DNA from: Tessaracoccus sp.
GTDB taxonomy: Bacteria > Actinomycetota > Actinomycetes > Propionibacteriales > Propionibacteriaceae
Assembly (NCBI RefSeq): GCF_016714275.1
Contig: NZ_JADJNP010000001.1
Location: forward strand, 1,426,001-1,490,000
Reading direction: 5' to 3'
DNA: 64,000 nucleotides
Within the stretch, counting starts at the first letter, position 1. Each line of letters starts with the position of its first letter. Positions 43,253 through 52,909 of the stretch are shown one piece after another. A model generated the notes under the pieces. That model was not told the DNA's origin. It saw only the letters and a program-made list of their open reading frames with translations, and did not search any database. Made by a program: the position numbers and the translations under genes.

Positions 43253-44026
43253 CTAGGCGCCGGTGGAGTGGAGGCCGCCGTCGACGTGGATCATCTCGCC
43301 GGTGGTGGCGGGGAACCAGTCGCTGAGCAGCGCGACGATCGCCTTGGCAGAGGGAACGGCGTCGCTCGCGTCCCAGGACAGCGGCGCGCGCTCGGCCCAG
43401 ATGTCGTTGAACGCCGAGGCGCCGGGGATGGCCTTCTTTGCGACGGTGTCGACGGGGCCGGCGGCGACAAGGTTGCAGCGGATGCCGTCCGGGCCGAGGT
43501 AGCGGGCGAGGTAGCGCGAGGTCGACTCCAGGGCGGCCTTCGCGACGCCCATCCAGTCGTAGGTGGGCCAGGAGACGCGCGCGTCGAAGGTGAGGCCGAC
43601 GACGCTGGCGCCGCGGTTCAGGATCGGCTTGGCCGCCATGGTCAGCGACTGCAGCGAGTACGCCGAGATGTGCAGCGCGTTGCCGACCGAGTCCCAGTCG
43701 GTGGTCAGGAACGCGCCGCCCAGCGCCTTCTCCGGGTCTGCGTAGGCGATGGAGTGCACGATGCCGTCGAGGCCGCCGTCGAAGTGCTCGCTGAGCAGTT
43801 CGGGAAGGGTGGCGAGGTGCTCCGGGTTGGTGACGTCGACCTCCACGATCGGCGGAACGGGGTCGAGCCTCGATATGGCGCGGGTGGCAGGAGCGACGGC
43901 GCGGCCCGCGGCGGACACGACGACGTTCGCACCCTCCCGCTGCGCGATCTCGACGGCGGCGTACGCGATCGATGTGCGCATCGTCACGCCCGTGACGAGG
44001 ATGTTCTTGCCCTCGAGGATTCCCAT
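43253..44026 (-). CDS. fabI: NADH-dependent enoyl-ACP reductase (InhA type)
   Basis: 257 residues from the ATG at 44026. Final reduction step of type II fatty-acid elongation. Short-chain dehydrogenase with the modified GxxxxxxSIA nucleotide loop (GVTMRTSIAYA) and the active-site Tyr-x6-Lys in YDWMGVAKAA. It lies 32 bp after fabG, the mycobacterial mabA-inhA order. Confidence 0.94.
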   Translation of the reverse strand: MGILEGKNILVTGVTMRTSIAYAAVEIAQREGANVVVSAAGRAVAPATRAISRLDPVPPIVEVDVTNPEHLATLPELLSEHFDGGLDGIVHSIAYADPEKALGGAFLTTDWDSVGNALHISAYSLQSLTMAAKPILNRGASVVGLTFDARVSWPTYDWMGVAKAALESTSRYLARYLGPDGIRCNLVAAGPVDTVAKKAIPGASAFNDIWAERAPLSWDASDAVPSAKAIVALLSDWFPATTGEMIHVDGGLHSTGA

Positions 44027-44058
44027 GTTCAGTCCTAACGTGATCGAGTGTCTCGGGC

Positions 44059-44772
44059 TCAGTGACCCATGCCGAGGCCGCCGTCGACGGGCAGCACGGC
44101 GCCGGAGATGTAACCGGCCTGGTCGCCGGCGAGGAACAGAGCGGCGGCGGCAACGTCGTCGACGACACCGAGACGGCCTGCGGGGATGCGCTTCTTGTAG
44201 TCGGAGATGACGTCGTCGGGCAGGGGGGCGGTCATGTCGGTCTCGATGAATCCGGGCGCGATCACGTTCGCCGTGACCCCGCGCACGCCCAACTCGCGGG
44301 TGATGCTGCGGGCCATGCCGACCAGCGCCGCCTTCGACGAGGAGTAGTTCACTTGGCCGGGCGAGCCGAGCAGCGCGACGACCGAGGAGACAAGGATGAT
44401 GCGCCCGAACCGGCCACGCATCATGGGGCGGCTCGCGCGCCGCACGACGCGGAACGTGCCGGTGAGGTTGGTGTCGATGACGGTGTCCCAGTCCTCGTCG
44501 GACATGCGCATCAGCAGTGTGTCCTTCGTGACGCCGGCGTTGGCGACGAGGATCTCGACGGGGCCGAGCTCGGCCTCGACCGCCGAGAACGCTGCCTCCA
44601 CCTGTTCCTGGTCCGTGATGTCGCACTGCAGGCCGAGTATGCCGTCGGGGACGCCGCCGGAGCGGTACGTCGCGGCGACGCGGTATCCGGCGTCGCGGAA
44701 GCGCTCTGCGAGGGTCCGGCCGATGCCCTTTGAGCCGCCGGTGACGAGTACTACGCGTGATGATTCAGCCAC
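44059..44772 (-). CDS. fabG: 3-oxoacyl-ACP reductase
   Basis: 237 residues, GTG start. NADPH-binding TGGSKGIGR, NAG motif VANAGVTKD, catalytic Ser-Tyr-Lys in LVSSVVALLGSPGQVNYSSSKAAL, and VDGGLGMGH at the end. Same operon as fabI. Confidence 0.94.
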   Translation of the reverse strand: MAESSRVVLVTGGSKGIGRTLAERFRDAGYRVAATYRSGGVPDGILGLQCDITDQEQVEAAFSAVEAELGPVEILVANAGVTKDTLLMRMSDEDWDTVIDTNLTGTFRVVRRASRPMMRGRFGRIILVSSVVALLGSPGQVNYSSSKAALVGMARSITRELGVRGVTANVIAPGFIETDMTAPLPDDVISDYKKRIPAGRLGVVDDVAAAALFLAGDQAGYISGAVLPVDGGLGMGH

Positions 44773-44843
44773 GGGAGCAACCTATCGCAGGAGCCCGTCG
44801 TCGGCCCGGATTTCGCCCACGCGACGAGGACTAAGGTAGGCGT

Positions 44844-45179
44844 ATGGCCAAGACCACCGACGCGACGTTGATCACGAACGCGAACAAGGGGCTGAGCCTT
44901 GACGTCGCTGAGCGACAGCGTCGGTACCTGATCACGATGGGGATCCGCACGGGCTGCTTCCTCGCGTTCCTGGTCGTGCCTGGCTGGTGGAAGGTGGTGA
45001 CCTTGGTCGCCGCGGCGCTGCTGCCCGCGCTCGCCGTGCTGCTTGCCAACAACAGCGACCACCACGCGCCGGCAACCGTCGGCGCAGACGACGGGCAGGG
45101 CCGCCTCGCGATCACCGGCGGCGAGGTGGTCACCGGCGCGGTCGAGGGCGCCGAACCGGTGGAAGAGGAGACCGCGTGA
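44844..45179 (+). CDS. DUF3099 membrane protein
   Basis: 111 residues with ITNANKGLSLDVAERQRRYL and two helices (GCFLAFLVVPGWW; VTLVAAALLPALAVLLA), as in the actinobacterial DUF3099 family; function unknown. Stop overlaps the SURF1 start (GTGA). Divergent from fabG. Confidence 0.88.
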   Translation: MAKTTDATLITNANKGLSLDVAERQRRYLITMGIRTGCFLAFLVVPGWWKVVTLVAAALLPALAVLLANNSDHHAPATVGADDGQGRLAITGGEVVTGAVEGAEPVEEETA

Positions 45180-45943
45180 GCCGTCAGGCGCTGCGCTGGG
45201 TCGCGATGGGGCTGCTCGTCGTCGTCCTGGTCGTCACGTTCGTCAACCTGGGACGCTGGCAGCTCGACCGCCTTGAGCAGCGCCGCGACCGCAACTCCGC
45301 CGTCGTCGCGCACGAGAACGAGCCCCTCCGGCCCTATGGCGAGGTCATGAACCGCGTCATCGGCGAGGAGGAGCAGTGGTACCGCGTCACCGCCACCGGC
45401 GTCTATGCTCCCGAGCAGTTCCAGGTGCGCTACCGCAGCCTCGACGGGATGTACGGGTCGGAGATCGTTGGGGTGCTGCGGACCGACGACGGCAACCTTC
45501 TCCTCGTCAACCGCGGGTTCCTGCCCCGGCAGGCCGGCTATCCCGACGGAGAGATGCCGCCCGTGATGACCGGCGAGGTCACCGTGACCGGCTACGTGCG
45601 CCGCAACGACCGCGGCGACGAGAACGCCATGACTCCACACGAGAGTCAGGTCAGGCTGATCAACTCCGAGGCACTGGGCCGCGCGCTGGGCGCCGACGTC
45701 GTCGACGGCTACGTCTCGCTGATCGAGTCGTCGCCTGCCGACCCCAGCGGCCTCACCCCCCTCGGCGTCCCGAATCTCAACGAGGGCTCGCACTTCAGCT
45801 ACGCGCTGCAGTGGTTCTCGTTCTCCGTCATCGCGATCGTCGGATTGGTGGTGCTGATCCGCGCCGACATCCGGGACCGCAGGAAGGCGCGCGAACGGGC
45901 GGCGCGGAAGCCGCCGGTGGCGGACGCCCCCGAGGGGTCGTGA
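45176..45943 (+). CDS. SURF1-family protein
   Basis: 255 residues. Two helices at the ends (GLLVVVLVVTFVNLGRWQL and FSFSVIAIVGLVVLIRADI) flanking the outer domain with VNRGFLPRQ. Assists cytochrome c oxidase (haem a insertion). GTGA overlaps on both sides tie it to its neighbours. Confidence 0.9.
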   Translation: MSRQALRWVAMGLLVVVLVVTFVNLGRWQLDRLEQRRDRNSAVVAHENEPLRPYGEVMNRVIGEEEQWYRVTATGVYAPEQFQVRYRSLDGMYGSEIVGVLRTDDGNLLLVNRGFLPRQAGYPDGEMPPVMTGEVTVTGYVRRNDRGDENAMTPHESQVRLINSEALGRALGADVVDGYVSLIESSPADPSGLTPLGVPNLNEGSHFSYALQWFSFSVIAIVGLVVLIRADIRDRRKARERAARKPPVADAPEGS

Positions 45944-46731
45944 GCGTGGGCGGGCTCGGCTGGCTCGCCTGCCCTGTGTGCGAGGAAGGGTTGGCCAGCG
46001 AGGGCGCGGTGCTGCGCTGCCCCACCGGCCACAGCTTCGACATCGCGCGCCAGGGCTACGTGAACCTGCTCGGGCGGGCCGCCCCGGAGAACGCCGACAC
46101 CGCCGCGATGCTCGCCGCCCGCGCCCGTTTCCTGAGCGACGGTCACTACGCGCCCATCGCTGAGGCAGTGGTCGACGCCGCCCGTGGCGGCAACCGGATC
46201 GTCGAAGTCGGCGCAGGGACCGGCTACTACCTTGCCGCAACGCTGGACGCGACCCCGGACGCCGAGGGCCTCGCCACTGACGTCTCCCCCGCGGCCGCCC
46301 GCCGCGCCGCGCGCTGCCACCCGAGGGCCGCAGCCGTCGTCGCCGACACCTGGCGGCGCCTGCCCCTGCCCGACGGCGCGGCCGACCGCCTGCTCTGCGT
46401 GTTCGCCCCGCGTAACCCCGCCGAGTTCGCGCGCGTGCTGCGGCCCGGTGGCCGGGCGGTCGTCGTCGTCCCCGGGCCTGGCCACCTGCGCGAGCTCCGC
46501 GATCGCTACGGACTCCTCGGTGTCGGCGAGGACAAGGCAGGACGGGTGCGCGACGCGTTCGCCGGCTGGCGCGCCGAGGAGCAGCGGCTGAGCTACCGGA
46601 TGGATCTGAGCCCCGACGGCGTCGCCGACGTCATCGCCATGGGCCCCAACGCCTTTCACGGGCTTCCCGCGACTACCGCCGCCTGTGCATCGTTAGTCGA
46701 CGTATGGGTCCTCACGCTCGCGAAAGCGTGA
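45940..46731 (+). CDS. RlmA-type 23S rRNA (guanine-N1) methyltransferase
   Basis: 263 residues from the GTG at 45940. N-terminal zinc finger (CPVC...CPTGHSFD), then ARQGYVNLL and a Rossmann methylase with VEVGAGTGYYLA. Family methylates G745/G748 in hairpin 35 of 23S rRNA; TlrB members give tylosin resistance. Which residue is not decidable. Confidence 0.88.
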   Translation: MSVGGLGWLACPVCEEGLASEGAVLRCPTGHSFDIARQGYVNLLGRAAPENADTAAMLAARARFLSDGHYAPIAEAVVDAARGGNRIVEVGAGTGYYLAATLDATPDAEGLATDVSPAAARRAARCHPRAAAVVADTWRRLPLPDGAADRLLCVFAPRNPAEFARVLRPGGRAVVVVPGPGHLRELRDRYGLLGVGEDKAGRVRDAFAGWRAEEQRLSYRMDLSPDGVADVIAMGPNAFHGLPATTAACASLVDVWVLTLAKA

Positions 46732-46762
46732 CGCTGGCTCCCTCGTGATCTAGGCTCGCGGC

Positions 46763-48175
46763 ATGAACGTGGGCGACGCCGTTACGCGCCGAGTCCCGTC
46801 CGGGGGGCTCGGCAGGCCTGCGCGCGCCCGCTGGGGCTTCGGGCTGGGCACGCTCGGGCGCGACATGGTCGCGGCGCTCGTCTCGATGTACCTCATGTTC
46901 TACCTCACCGACGTCCTCGACGTGTCGGGCGCGCAGCTCGCAGCGATCACGGTGATCCTCGTCGTCATGCGGATCTTCGACGCCGTCAACGACCCGTTCA
47001 TGGGCGTGATCGTCGACAACACCCACACCCGGTACGGCAAGTTCAAGCCGTGGATCTTCTGGGGTGCCCTGCTCTGGGGCGCCGCCACCCTCGCGTTGTT
47101 CTTCGACTTTGGCGTCGACGGCTGGGGCTACGTCGTCCTCTTCACCGTCGTCTATCTCGTCTACGAGGTCGCCTACACCATCAACGACATCGCCTACTGG
47201 TCGATGCTGCCGTCGCTCACACGGGACCAGAAAGAGCGGGAGCGGATCGGTGTGATCGCGCGGATCTGCGCCAACGTCGGGCTGTTCGCCATGGTGGTGG
47301 CGCTCGTTCCCGTCACAAAGGGGTTGGAGGCTGCGCTCGGGTCCGCCCAGACGGCGTGGTTCATCCTCGCCGCTGCGCTCGTTGTGGTGATGCTGGCCTT
47401 CCAGTCCCTGACGCTGATCTTCACGCGCGAGCGGGTGGCGACGACGCCCGAGGCCACCCCGCTGCGGGAGCTGTTCTCGGTCATCGCCCGCAATGATCAG
47501 CTGCTGTGGGTGACGCTGGCGATGGTCGCGTACATGATCGGCTACGGCACCACGACGTCGTTCGGCCTCTATTACTTCAAGTACATCTTCGGCGACGAGG
47601 GCGCGTTCCCCCTCTTCGCCGCGATCCTCGGCGTCTCGCAGATCTCCGCCCTCGCGCTGTTCCCGCTTGTGTCGAAGCGGCTGCCCCGCGCCCGGATCCA
47701 TCTCATCGCGACGGCGCTATGCGTTGCCGGCTACTCGTTCTTCCTCATCGCGGGGACCTCGCTGGTCCTCGTCGGAGTCGCCGGGGTGCTGCTTTTCACC
47801 GGCCAGGGCGCCATCCAGCTCCTGATGGTGATGTTCATCGCGGACTCTGTCGAGTACGGCGAATGGAAGCTCGGCCGCCGCAACGAGTCCGTCACCTTCT
47901 CGTTGCAGCCGTTCATCTACAAGTTCAGCAACGCGATCGCCAGCGGCATCGTCGGCGCGACGCTGATCTGGACCGGCATCGACCGCGCGACCGGCCCCGC
48001 CGACGTCACGGCCTCCGGTGCCGCGATCTTCCGCGGGTCGATGATGGTGGTGCCGATGGCCCTTGTCATCGTCAGCTACCTGATCCTGCGGGCGAGGTAC
48101 CGGTTAGACGAGACCACGTACGCTCGCATCATCGACGAACTGAAGGGGCGCGATGAGGCGGCGACTCCGCAGTAG
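46763..48175 (+). CDS. Glycoside-pentoside-hexuronide (GPH) cation symporter
   Basis: 470 residues, 12 helices. MelB/XynB-like: DMVAALVSMYLMFYLTDVL, DPFMGVIVDNTHTRYGKFKPW. Na+- or H+-coupled sugar import. Its end overlaps the GH13 gene by 23 bp, so it probably imports that enzyme's substrate, an alpha-glucoside. Confidence 0.92.
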   Translation: MNVGDAVTRRVPSGGLGRPARARWGFGLGTLGRDMVAALVSMYLMFYLTDVLDVSGAQLAAITVILVVMRIFDAVNDPFMGVIVDNTHTRYGKFKPWIFWGALLWGAATLALFFDFGVDGWGYVVLFTVVYLVYEVAYTINDIAYWSMLPSLTRDQKERERIGVIARICANVGLFAMVVALVPVTKGLEAALGSAQTAWFILAAALVVVMLAFQSLTLIFTRERVATTPEATPLRELFSVIARNDQLLWVTLAMVAYMIGYGTTTSFGLYYFKYIFGDEGAFPLFAAILGVSQISALALFPLVSKRLPRARIHLIATALCVAGYSFFLIAGTSLVLVGVAGVLLFTGQGAIQLLMVMFIADSVEYGEWKLGRRNESVTFSLQPFIYKFSNAIASGIVGATLIWTGIDRATGPADVTASGAAIFRGSMMVVPMALVIVSYLILRARYRLDETTYARIIDELKGRDEAATPQ

Positions 48176-50120
48176 CGATCGGGTCCGCGACCTATACGCC
48201 ACCCCGGCGGGGCGCGACATCGTGGACAAAGTGCTGCTGCAGGCCGGCCTGCCACGGACGCTGCCCCGCGCGCTCGGAGGATTGAGGCTCTCGACGGTGG
48301 ACCGCGCGGCCACCCGCTTCCTCGGCCCGGGGATCGTCGACTCGCTGATCGAGCTGACCAACGCGGAGCCGGATCTTCCCCCTACTGCGGAGCCGGTGTC
48401 CACGCCGTGGTGGCGCGACGCCGTCTTCTACCAGGTGTATCCGCGCTCGTTCGCCGACAGCAACGGCGACGGCATCGGCGACCTGCGCGGCGTCGTCGAG
48501 CGCCTCGACTACCTCGCCGACCTCGGCGTCGACTGCGTGTGGCTTTCACCGATCTTCGCCTCGCCCAACCAGGACATGGGCTACGACATCAGCGACTACC
48601 GGGACGTCATGGCGGAGATGGGGACGCTCGCCGACCTCGACGACCTCGTCGCGGGCTGCCACGAACGCGGCATGCGGCTGATCCTCGACCTGGTGGTGAA
48701 CCACACCTCCGACCAGCACGAGTGGTTCCGCCGCGCCGTCGCCGACCCGGACGGTCCGTACGGCCGCTACTACTTCTTCGAGAAGGGAACGCCGGACCGG
48801 CCGCCGAACAACTGGCTGTCGTTCTTCTCCGGGTCTGCCTGGCGCTGGCTGCCGGAGGCCGAGCGCTGGGTGTTGCACTTGTTCGCCGAGGGCCAGGTGG
48901 ACCTCCGCTGGGACAACCCTGACGTGCGCCGCGAGGTCGCGGACATCGTCCAGTTCTGGCTCGCCCGCGGCGTCGACGGGTTCCGGCTCGACGTCATCAA
49001 CTACATCTCGAAGCCCGAGGGCCTGCCCGACGGCCACCCGTTCGTCGGCGACCTGCTGGAGTTCACCGGGGTCGAGCAGTACTTCTACGGCCCCCATCTC
49101 GTGGAGTACCTGCAGGGTCTGCGTCGCGACGGCTTCACGCGCGCGGAACCTCCTGCGTCAACCGTGCGCAGGCGCCTCCCGGACGGCTCGCTCGGCGAGC
49201 AACTGACTCCGGATGAGGTGGGGCTCATGGTCGGCGAGACGCCGGGGATCGGCGTGCAGCTCGGCCGGATGCTGAGCGGTGTCGGCCGCGACGCGCTCGA
49301 CCTCACGTTCAACTTCGACGTCCTGGACACGCTGGGCAAGACCCGATGGGACCGGTACGCCTACGACCCCGAGTACCTCAAGGGCTTCTACCGCCGCTAC
49401 CTGGACAGCATCGGTCCCGCCGACTGGATCTCGGTGTTCCTTGACAACCACGACAATCCTCGGATGCTGAGCAAGATCGCCGCTGGGCGCGAGGACGACC
49501 CACGGGTACGCGCGGCCGTCGGGAAGCTCCTGGCCACGATCCAGCTCACGATGCGCGGCACACCGTTCCTGTTCCAGGGGCAGGAACTAGCCGCGGTGGA
49601 CCAACGCTTCACCGACGTCTTCCAGCTCCGTGACGTCGAGTCGATCAACCGCTACAAGGCGCTGCTCATCACGGGCCGCTCCCTCGCCGAGGCCTGGAAC
49701 GAGGTCCTCGCGGGCAGCCGGGACCACGCCCGGGTCCCCCTGCGCTGGACCTCGGACGGCGGGTTCACGACAGGAGTCCCCTGGCTGGTCGGCACCGACG
49801 ACGCCGTCGGCTTCTCCGCCGCGGAACAGATCGCGGACCCCGAATCGGTGTACGCGTGGCACAAGGCGCTGATCGCGCTCCGCCGACGCCACCCTGCTCT
49901 CACCCGCGGTGACCTGACCTGGGTCGCGCCCGGCAGGAAGAACTACTTCGCCTACGTCCGTTCCCTGGGCGACGAGGCCTTCCTCGTCGAGTGCAACACC
50001 TCGGACCGCCCGCTGCGCCGCCCTCGCACCCCGCACGTCGCCCAAACCGTCCTCGGCACGAGAAGCCCGGGCCGCATGTCCCCCTGGGAGGCGACCGTCA
50101 GCCGCGTCGCCGCTGGTTGA
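48153..50120 (+). CDS. GH13 alpha-glucosidase (oligo-1,6-glucosidase type) with N-terminal extension
   Basis: 655 residues. Residues 1-85 are an extra segment (RDLYATPAGRDIVDKVLLQ ... RFLGPGIVDSLIEL) I cannot place. From about 86 the GH13 barrel: VYPRSFADSNGDGIGDLRG, LVVNHTSD, nucleophile in DGFRLDVINYISK, acid/base Glu in MVGETPG, FLDNHDNPR. Cytoplasmic; splits imported alpha-glucosides. The last codons GCT GGT TGA fall within a repeat module. Confidence 0.9.
   Translation: MRRRLRSSDRVRDLYATPAGRDIVDKVLLQAGLPRTLPRALGGLRLSTVDRAATRFLGPGIVDSLIELTNAEPDLPPTAEPVSTPWWRDAVFYQVYPRSFADSNGDGIGDLRGVVERLDYLADLGVDCVWLSPIFASPNQDMGYDISDYRDVMAEMGTLADLDDLVAGCHERGMRLILDLVVNHTSDQHEWFRRAVADPDGPYGRYYFFEKGTPDRPPNNWLSFFSGSAWRWLPEAERWVLHLFAEGQVDLRWDNPDVRREVADIVQFWLARGVDGFRLDVINYISKPEGLPDGHPFVGDLLEFTGVEQYFYGPHLVEYLQGLRRDGFTRAEPPASTVRRRLPDGSLGEQLTPDEVGLMVGETPGIGVQLGRMLSGVGRDALDLTFNFDVLDTLGKTRWDRYAYDPEYLKGFYRRYLDSIGPADWISVFLDNHDNPRMLSKIAAGREDDPRVRAAVGKLLATIQLTMRGTPFLFQGQELAAVDQRFTDVFQLRDVESINRYKALLITGRSLAEAWNEVLAGSRDHARVPLRWTSDGGFTTGVPWLVGTDDAVGFSAAEQIADPESVYAWHKALIALRRRHPALTRGDLTWVAPGRKNYFAYVRSLGDEAFLVECNTSDRPLRRPRTPHVAQTVLGTRSPGRMSPWEATVSRVAAG
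50110..50120. repeat. Dispersed repeat end-module, reverse orientation
   Basis: CCGCTGGTTGA, the reverse complement of TCAACCAGCGG. It provides Ala-Gly-stop of the GH13 gene on the plus strand. Confidence 0.6.
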
Positions 50121-50280
50121 CCAGGGGTTCAGCCAACTTCGTCGCCTTCGGCGTCCTCGAGACCGTGGTGTAGCCGGACTTCTTGCCCGTTACCTTCGCC
50201 GAGATCCTCGCACCGGCATTCGCCGACGTCAGGCTGTAACTCGCCTTCGTCGCTCCGGAGATTTGCCTTGCTGTGCTCAA
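50121..50280 (-). pseudogene. C-terminal scrap of a secreted repeat protein
   Basis: Encodes ISGATKASYSLTSANAGARI and AKVTGKKSGYTTVSRTPKAT, the tandem Ig-like module often found at the C-terminus of actinobacterial secreted or wall proteins. No start and no other domain nearby. It ends in a repeat module (CTGGTCAACCAGCGG). Confidence 0.6.
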
Positions 50281-50312
50281 GTCCGAGGATCAGCGCAGAT
50301 CGGCGCGGCCCA

Positions 50313-50388
50313 TTCGTTTCGACACGAGTCGCGGTCGACGTCGTCGACGCACCTCGGCTCAACCAGCGGGGGTCCGGCTCAACCAGCG
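50313..50388. repeat. Dispersed intergenic repeat, copy B
   Basis: TTCGTTTCGACACG at the left, then CGGCTCAACCAGCGG (50355-50369) and a second module CGGCTCAACCAGCG (50375-50388). The TCA at 50379-50381 is the stop of the antitoxin fragment. Confidence 0.8.
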
Positions 50389-50567
50389 ATGGACTCGACG
50401 AACGGCGAGGGACGGCGGAACAGCGCAGCCAGACCCGGCAGTTCCTGCGCAGGGGGATCGTTCAGGGCTTCCCATGCTGTCAACGCCTGCGCGCCGAGCG
50501 GGACGATGCGAAGATCGGCCAGCACCTCCCGCTCTGCGTCTGCGGCATGCGTGATCACGTCGGTCAT
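50379..50567 (-). pseudogene. DUF1778/TacA-type antitoxin, C-terminal part only
   Basis: 62 codons from the ATG at 50567, SD GGAGGG. DAEREVLADLRIVPL, AWEALNDPP and LPGLAALFRRPSPF match the toxin-binding tail of DUF1778 antitoxins. The N-terminal ribbon-helix-helix is absent and no GNAT toxin follows. Despite the good SD it cannot bind DNA in the usual way; it is probably a remnant. Confidence 0.55.
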
Positions 50568-50619
50568 GATCCCTCCTGTATCAGGCACCGTACGTCCCGA
50601 AGACGGCGAGGACAATCGC

Positions 50620-51375
50620 TCACGAGCCGCCCGCCGGAAGCCGGGCGAGGAGACCCAGGACGAGGTCGTGGGCGTACGGGGCGGCGACGAGGTCGAGGAA
50701 TCGCGAGAAGTCGAGGTGGGCGTCATCGTCGGCGCGGTCCGAGATCGTGCGGGCCAAAGCGAACGGGACTCCCGCCGTGGCGCAGACCTGGGCCAGCGCG
50801 GCACCCTCCATCTCGACGGCGAGCAGGTCGGGGAGATCGGCGCGCAGCCGGTCGCTGTCCTCGCGGGTGGCGATGAACTGGTCCCCGCTGGCGACGAGGC
50901 CCGTGTGGGCCGACGGCGCCTCGATCCCCAGTTCCCGGAACGGCACGGGCAGGGCCGCTCGGTGCCCCTCGACCACCTGCCGGGCCGCAGCACTCAGGGC
51001 ACGGGTGAGCGCCTCGTCGGGCAGAAATCGCACCGTTCCCTCCACCTGCCAGCGCGGAAACAGCGGCCGGGCGTCGACGTCGTGTTGCAGCAGCGCATCG
51101 GCGACGACCACGTCGCCGGTCCGCACGCCCGAGCCGATCCCACCCGCGGTGCCGACCATCACGACGGCGTCCGCACGCTCGGCCAGGAGGGTCGCGGTCG
51201 CCGCAGCAGCAACCTTACCGACGCCGGAAAGCGCCACCATCACGTCGTGCCCAGCGAGCCGGCCCTCAAGGAAGCTCCGTCCCGCGACGACGTGCCGAGT
51301 CACCTCGCCGTACTCGCGGGCCACCTCGAGGACGGACGACAGCTCGGCTCGAAGAGCGGCGACGATCGCGATCAC
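50620..51375 (-). CDS. mtnN: 5'-methylthioadenosine/S-adenosylhomocysteine nucleosidase
   Basis: 251 residues, GTG start sharing one base with the pgm stop. Nucleoside phosphorylase fold: base-end Glu in AALRAELSSV, VGTAGGIGSG, VEMEGAALAQV with the ribose-binding Glu, and SDRADD with the catalytic Asp. Recycles MTA/SAH. Slightly longer than the 230-residue norm. Confidence 0.88.
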   Translation of the reverse strand: MIAIVAALRAELSSVLEVAREYGEVTRHVVAGRSFLEGRLAGHDVMVALSGVGKVAAAATATLLAERADAVVMVGTAGGIGSGVRTGDVVVADALLQHDVDARPLFPRWQVEGTVRFLPDEALTRALSAAARQVVEGHRAALPVPFRELGIEAPSAHTGLVASGDQFIATREDSDRLRADLPDLLAVEMEGAALAQVCATAGVPFALARTISDRADDDAHLDFSRFLDLVAAPYAHDLVLGLLARLPAGGS

Positions 51376-52802
51376 TACAGGCCGAGGAAGGCGCGGAACT
51401 CGTCGCAGCAGCGCTCGGCGCGCTCCCGGTCGGGGAGTTCGCAGAAGATGCGCAGGAGCGGCTCGGTGCCGGAGAAGCGGGCGATGATCCAGCCCTCCTC
51501 GAAGTAGACCTTGCAGCCATCCGCGTAGCTCGTCCTGACGACCGGCTCGCTGAACTCGGGCAGCCGACGCTCGACCATCAGCGTGTTCAGGATCTCCGGC
51601 TTGCGCTCCGGGTCGAACGGGAAGTCGGTCTCGGCCATGTAGTGCGGCGGGAACTGGCCGGTGATCTCGGCATAGATCTCGCTCATCGGCTTGCCCACGA
51701 CGGCGATCATCTCGACCAGCAGCGCGGCGGCGTAGATGCCGTCCTTGCCCGCGATGTGGCCACGCACGGTCAAGCCGCCGGAGGACTCGCCGCCGATGAT
51801 GGCGTCGGTCTCCAGCATCTTGCCCGAGATCCACTTGAACCCGACGGGCACCTCGTACGCCTGCTCGCCAAAGCGCTCCGCGACATCGTCGAGCAGCGAC
51901 GTCGTCGCCACGTTGCGCACCACAGGACCCGACCACCCCTTGTATCTGAGCAGGTAGTAGTACAGGATCACCAGCAACTGATTGGGGTGCAGAAACGCGC
52001 CCGTGTCGTCGATGATGCCGATCCGGTCCGCGTCGCCGTCGGTGGCGATGCCAAGGTCGCAGCCGTTCTCCACGACATAGCGCGACAGCGCCTGCAACGT
52101 GTGCGACGTCGGTGACGGCAGCCGGCCGCCGAACAGCGTGTCATGCCGGTCGTTGATGACCTCGACGTCGACCCGGGCCGTCATCAGGATGGTCTGGAGC
52201 GACGTCTTGGACACGCCGAACATGGGATCGAGCGCGACCTTGAGCTTCGCCTCGCGGATCGCGGACATGTCGATCTGCGCCTCGATCGAGTCGATGTAGC
52301 CGTTGAAGGGATTGATCTCCTCCACGGCACCCGTTGCGATCGCTTTCGGGTAAGGGATGGAAGGGATGGCGGCCTCCGCCGGCCCTTGGAGGGCGGCCAT
52401 GCGGTCCTCGATGTCGAGGGTCACGTCCTCGTCGGCATCCTTACCGCCGCGAGTGAACACCTTGATGCCGTTGTACAGCGCGGGGTTGTGCGACGCCGTG
52501 ATCGCCATCCCGTAGGGCAGGTCGCGGTCCTTCACCGTCCACATGATCAGCGGCGTGGGCGCCTGTGCCACCTTGATCACGCTCGTCGGGATGCCGTAGC
52601 CCGCGAACACCTCCGCCGCCCACTGGGCCGCGACATCGGACAGGAACCGGCGGTCGTAGCCGATCACGATCCCCTGGTCAGCCACGCCCTCGTCGCGCAT
52701 GCGCTCGGCGAGTCCCGCGCTAAGCAGCCGGACGTTCGCCCGGATGAACTCGTCTCCGATGATCGCTCGCCAACCGCCGGTACCAAAACTGATTCGTGCC
52801 AC
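51375..52802 (-). CDS. Phosphoglucomutase/phosphomannomutase family
   Basis: 475 residues, GTG start. Phosphoserine loop TASHNPALYNGIK, metal loop DGDADRIG, sugar loop GGESSGG, phosphate loop RFSGTEPLLRIF. FGTGGWRAIIGDEF at the N-terminus. Interconverts hexose 1- and 6-phosphates; which sugar is preferred is uncertain. Confidence 0.92.
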   Translation of the reverse strand: MARISFGTGGWRAIIGDEFIRANVRLLSAGLAERMRDEGVADQGIVIGYDRRFLSDVAAQWAAEVFAGYGIPTSVIKVAQAPTPLIMWTVKDRDLPYGMAITASHNPALYNGIKVFTRGGKDADEDVTLDIEDRMAALQGPAEAAIPSIPYPKAIATGAVEEINPFNGYIDSIEAQIDMSAIREAKLKVALDPMFGVSKTSLQTILMTARVDVEVINDRHDTLFGGRLPSPTSHTLQALSRYVVENGCDLGIATDGDADRIGIIDDTGAFLHPNQLLVILYYYLLRYKGWSGPVVRNVATTSLLDDVAERFGEQAYEVPVGFKWISGKMLETDAIIGGESSGGLTVRGHIAGKDGIYAAALLVEMIAVVGKPMSEIYAEITGQFPPHYMAETDFPFDPERKPEILNTLMVERRLPEFSEPVVRTSYADGCKVYFEEGWIIARFSGTEPLLRIFCELPDRERAERCCDEFRAFLGL

Positions 52803-52909
52803 GCCTGAAGCCTAGGCGGTCAGCTTCATCCAGCCGCTGGCGCGGACCTGGCACCGTTCAGGTGTGCACGGAAAATGCGCGCATTGGTCGGGTTCATCGG
52901 CAGGGTTCA

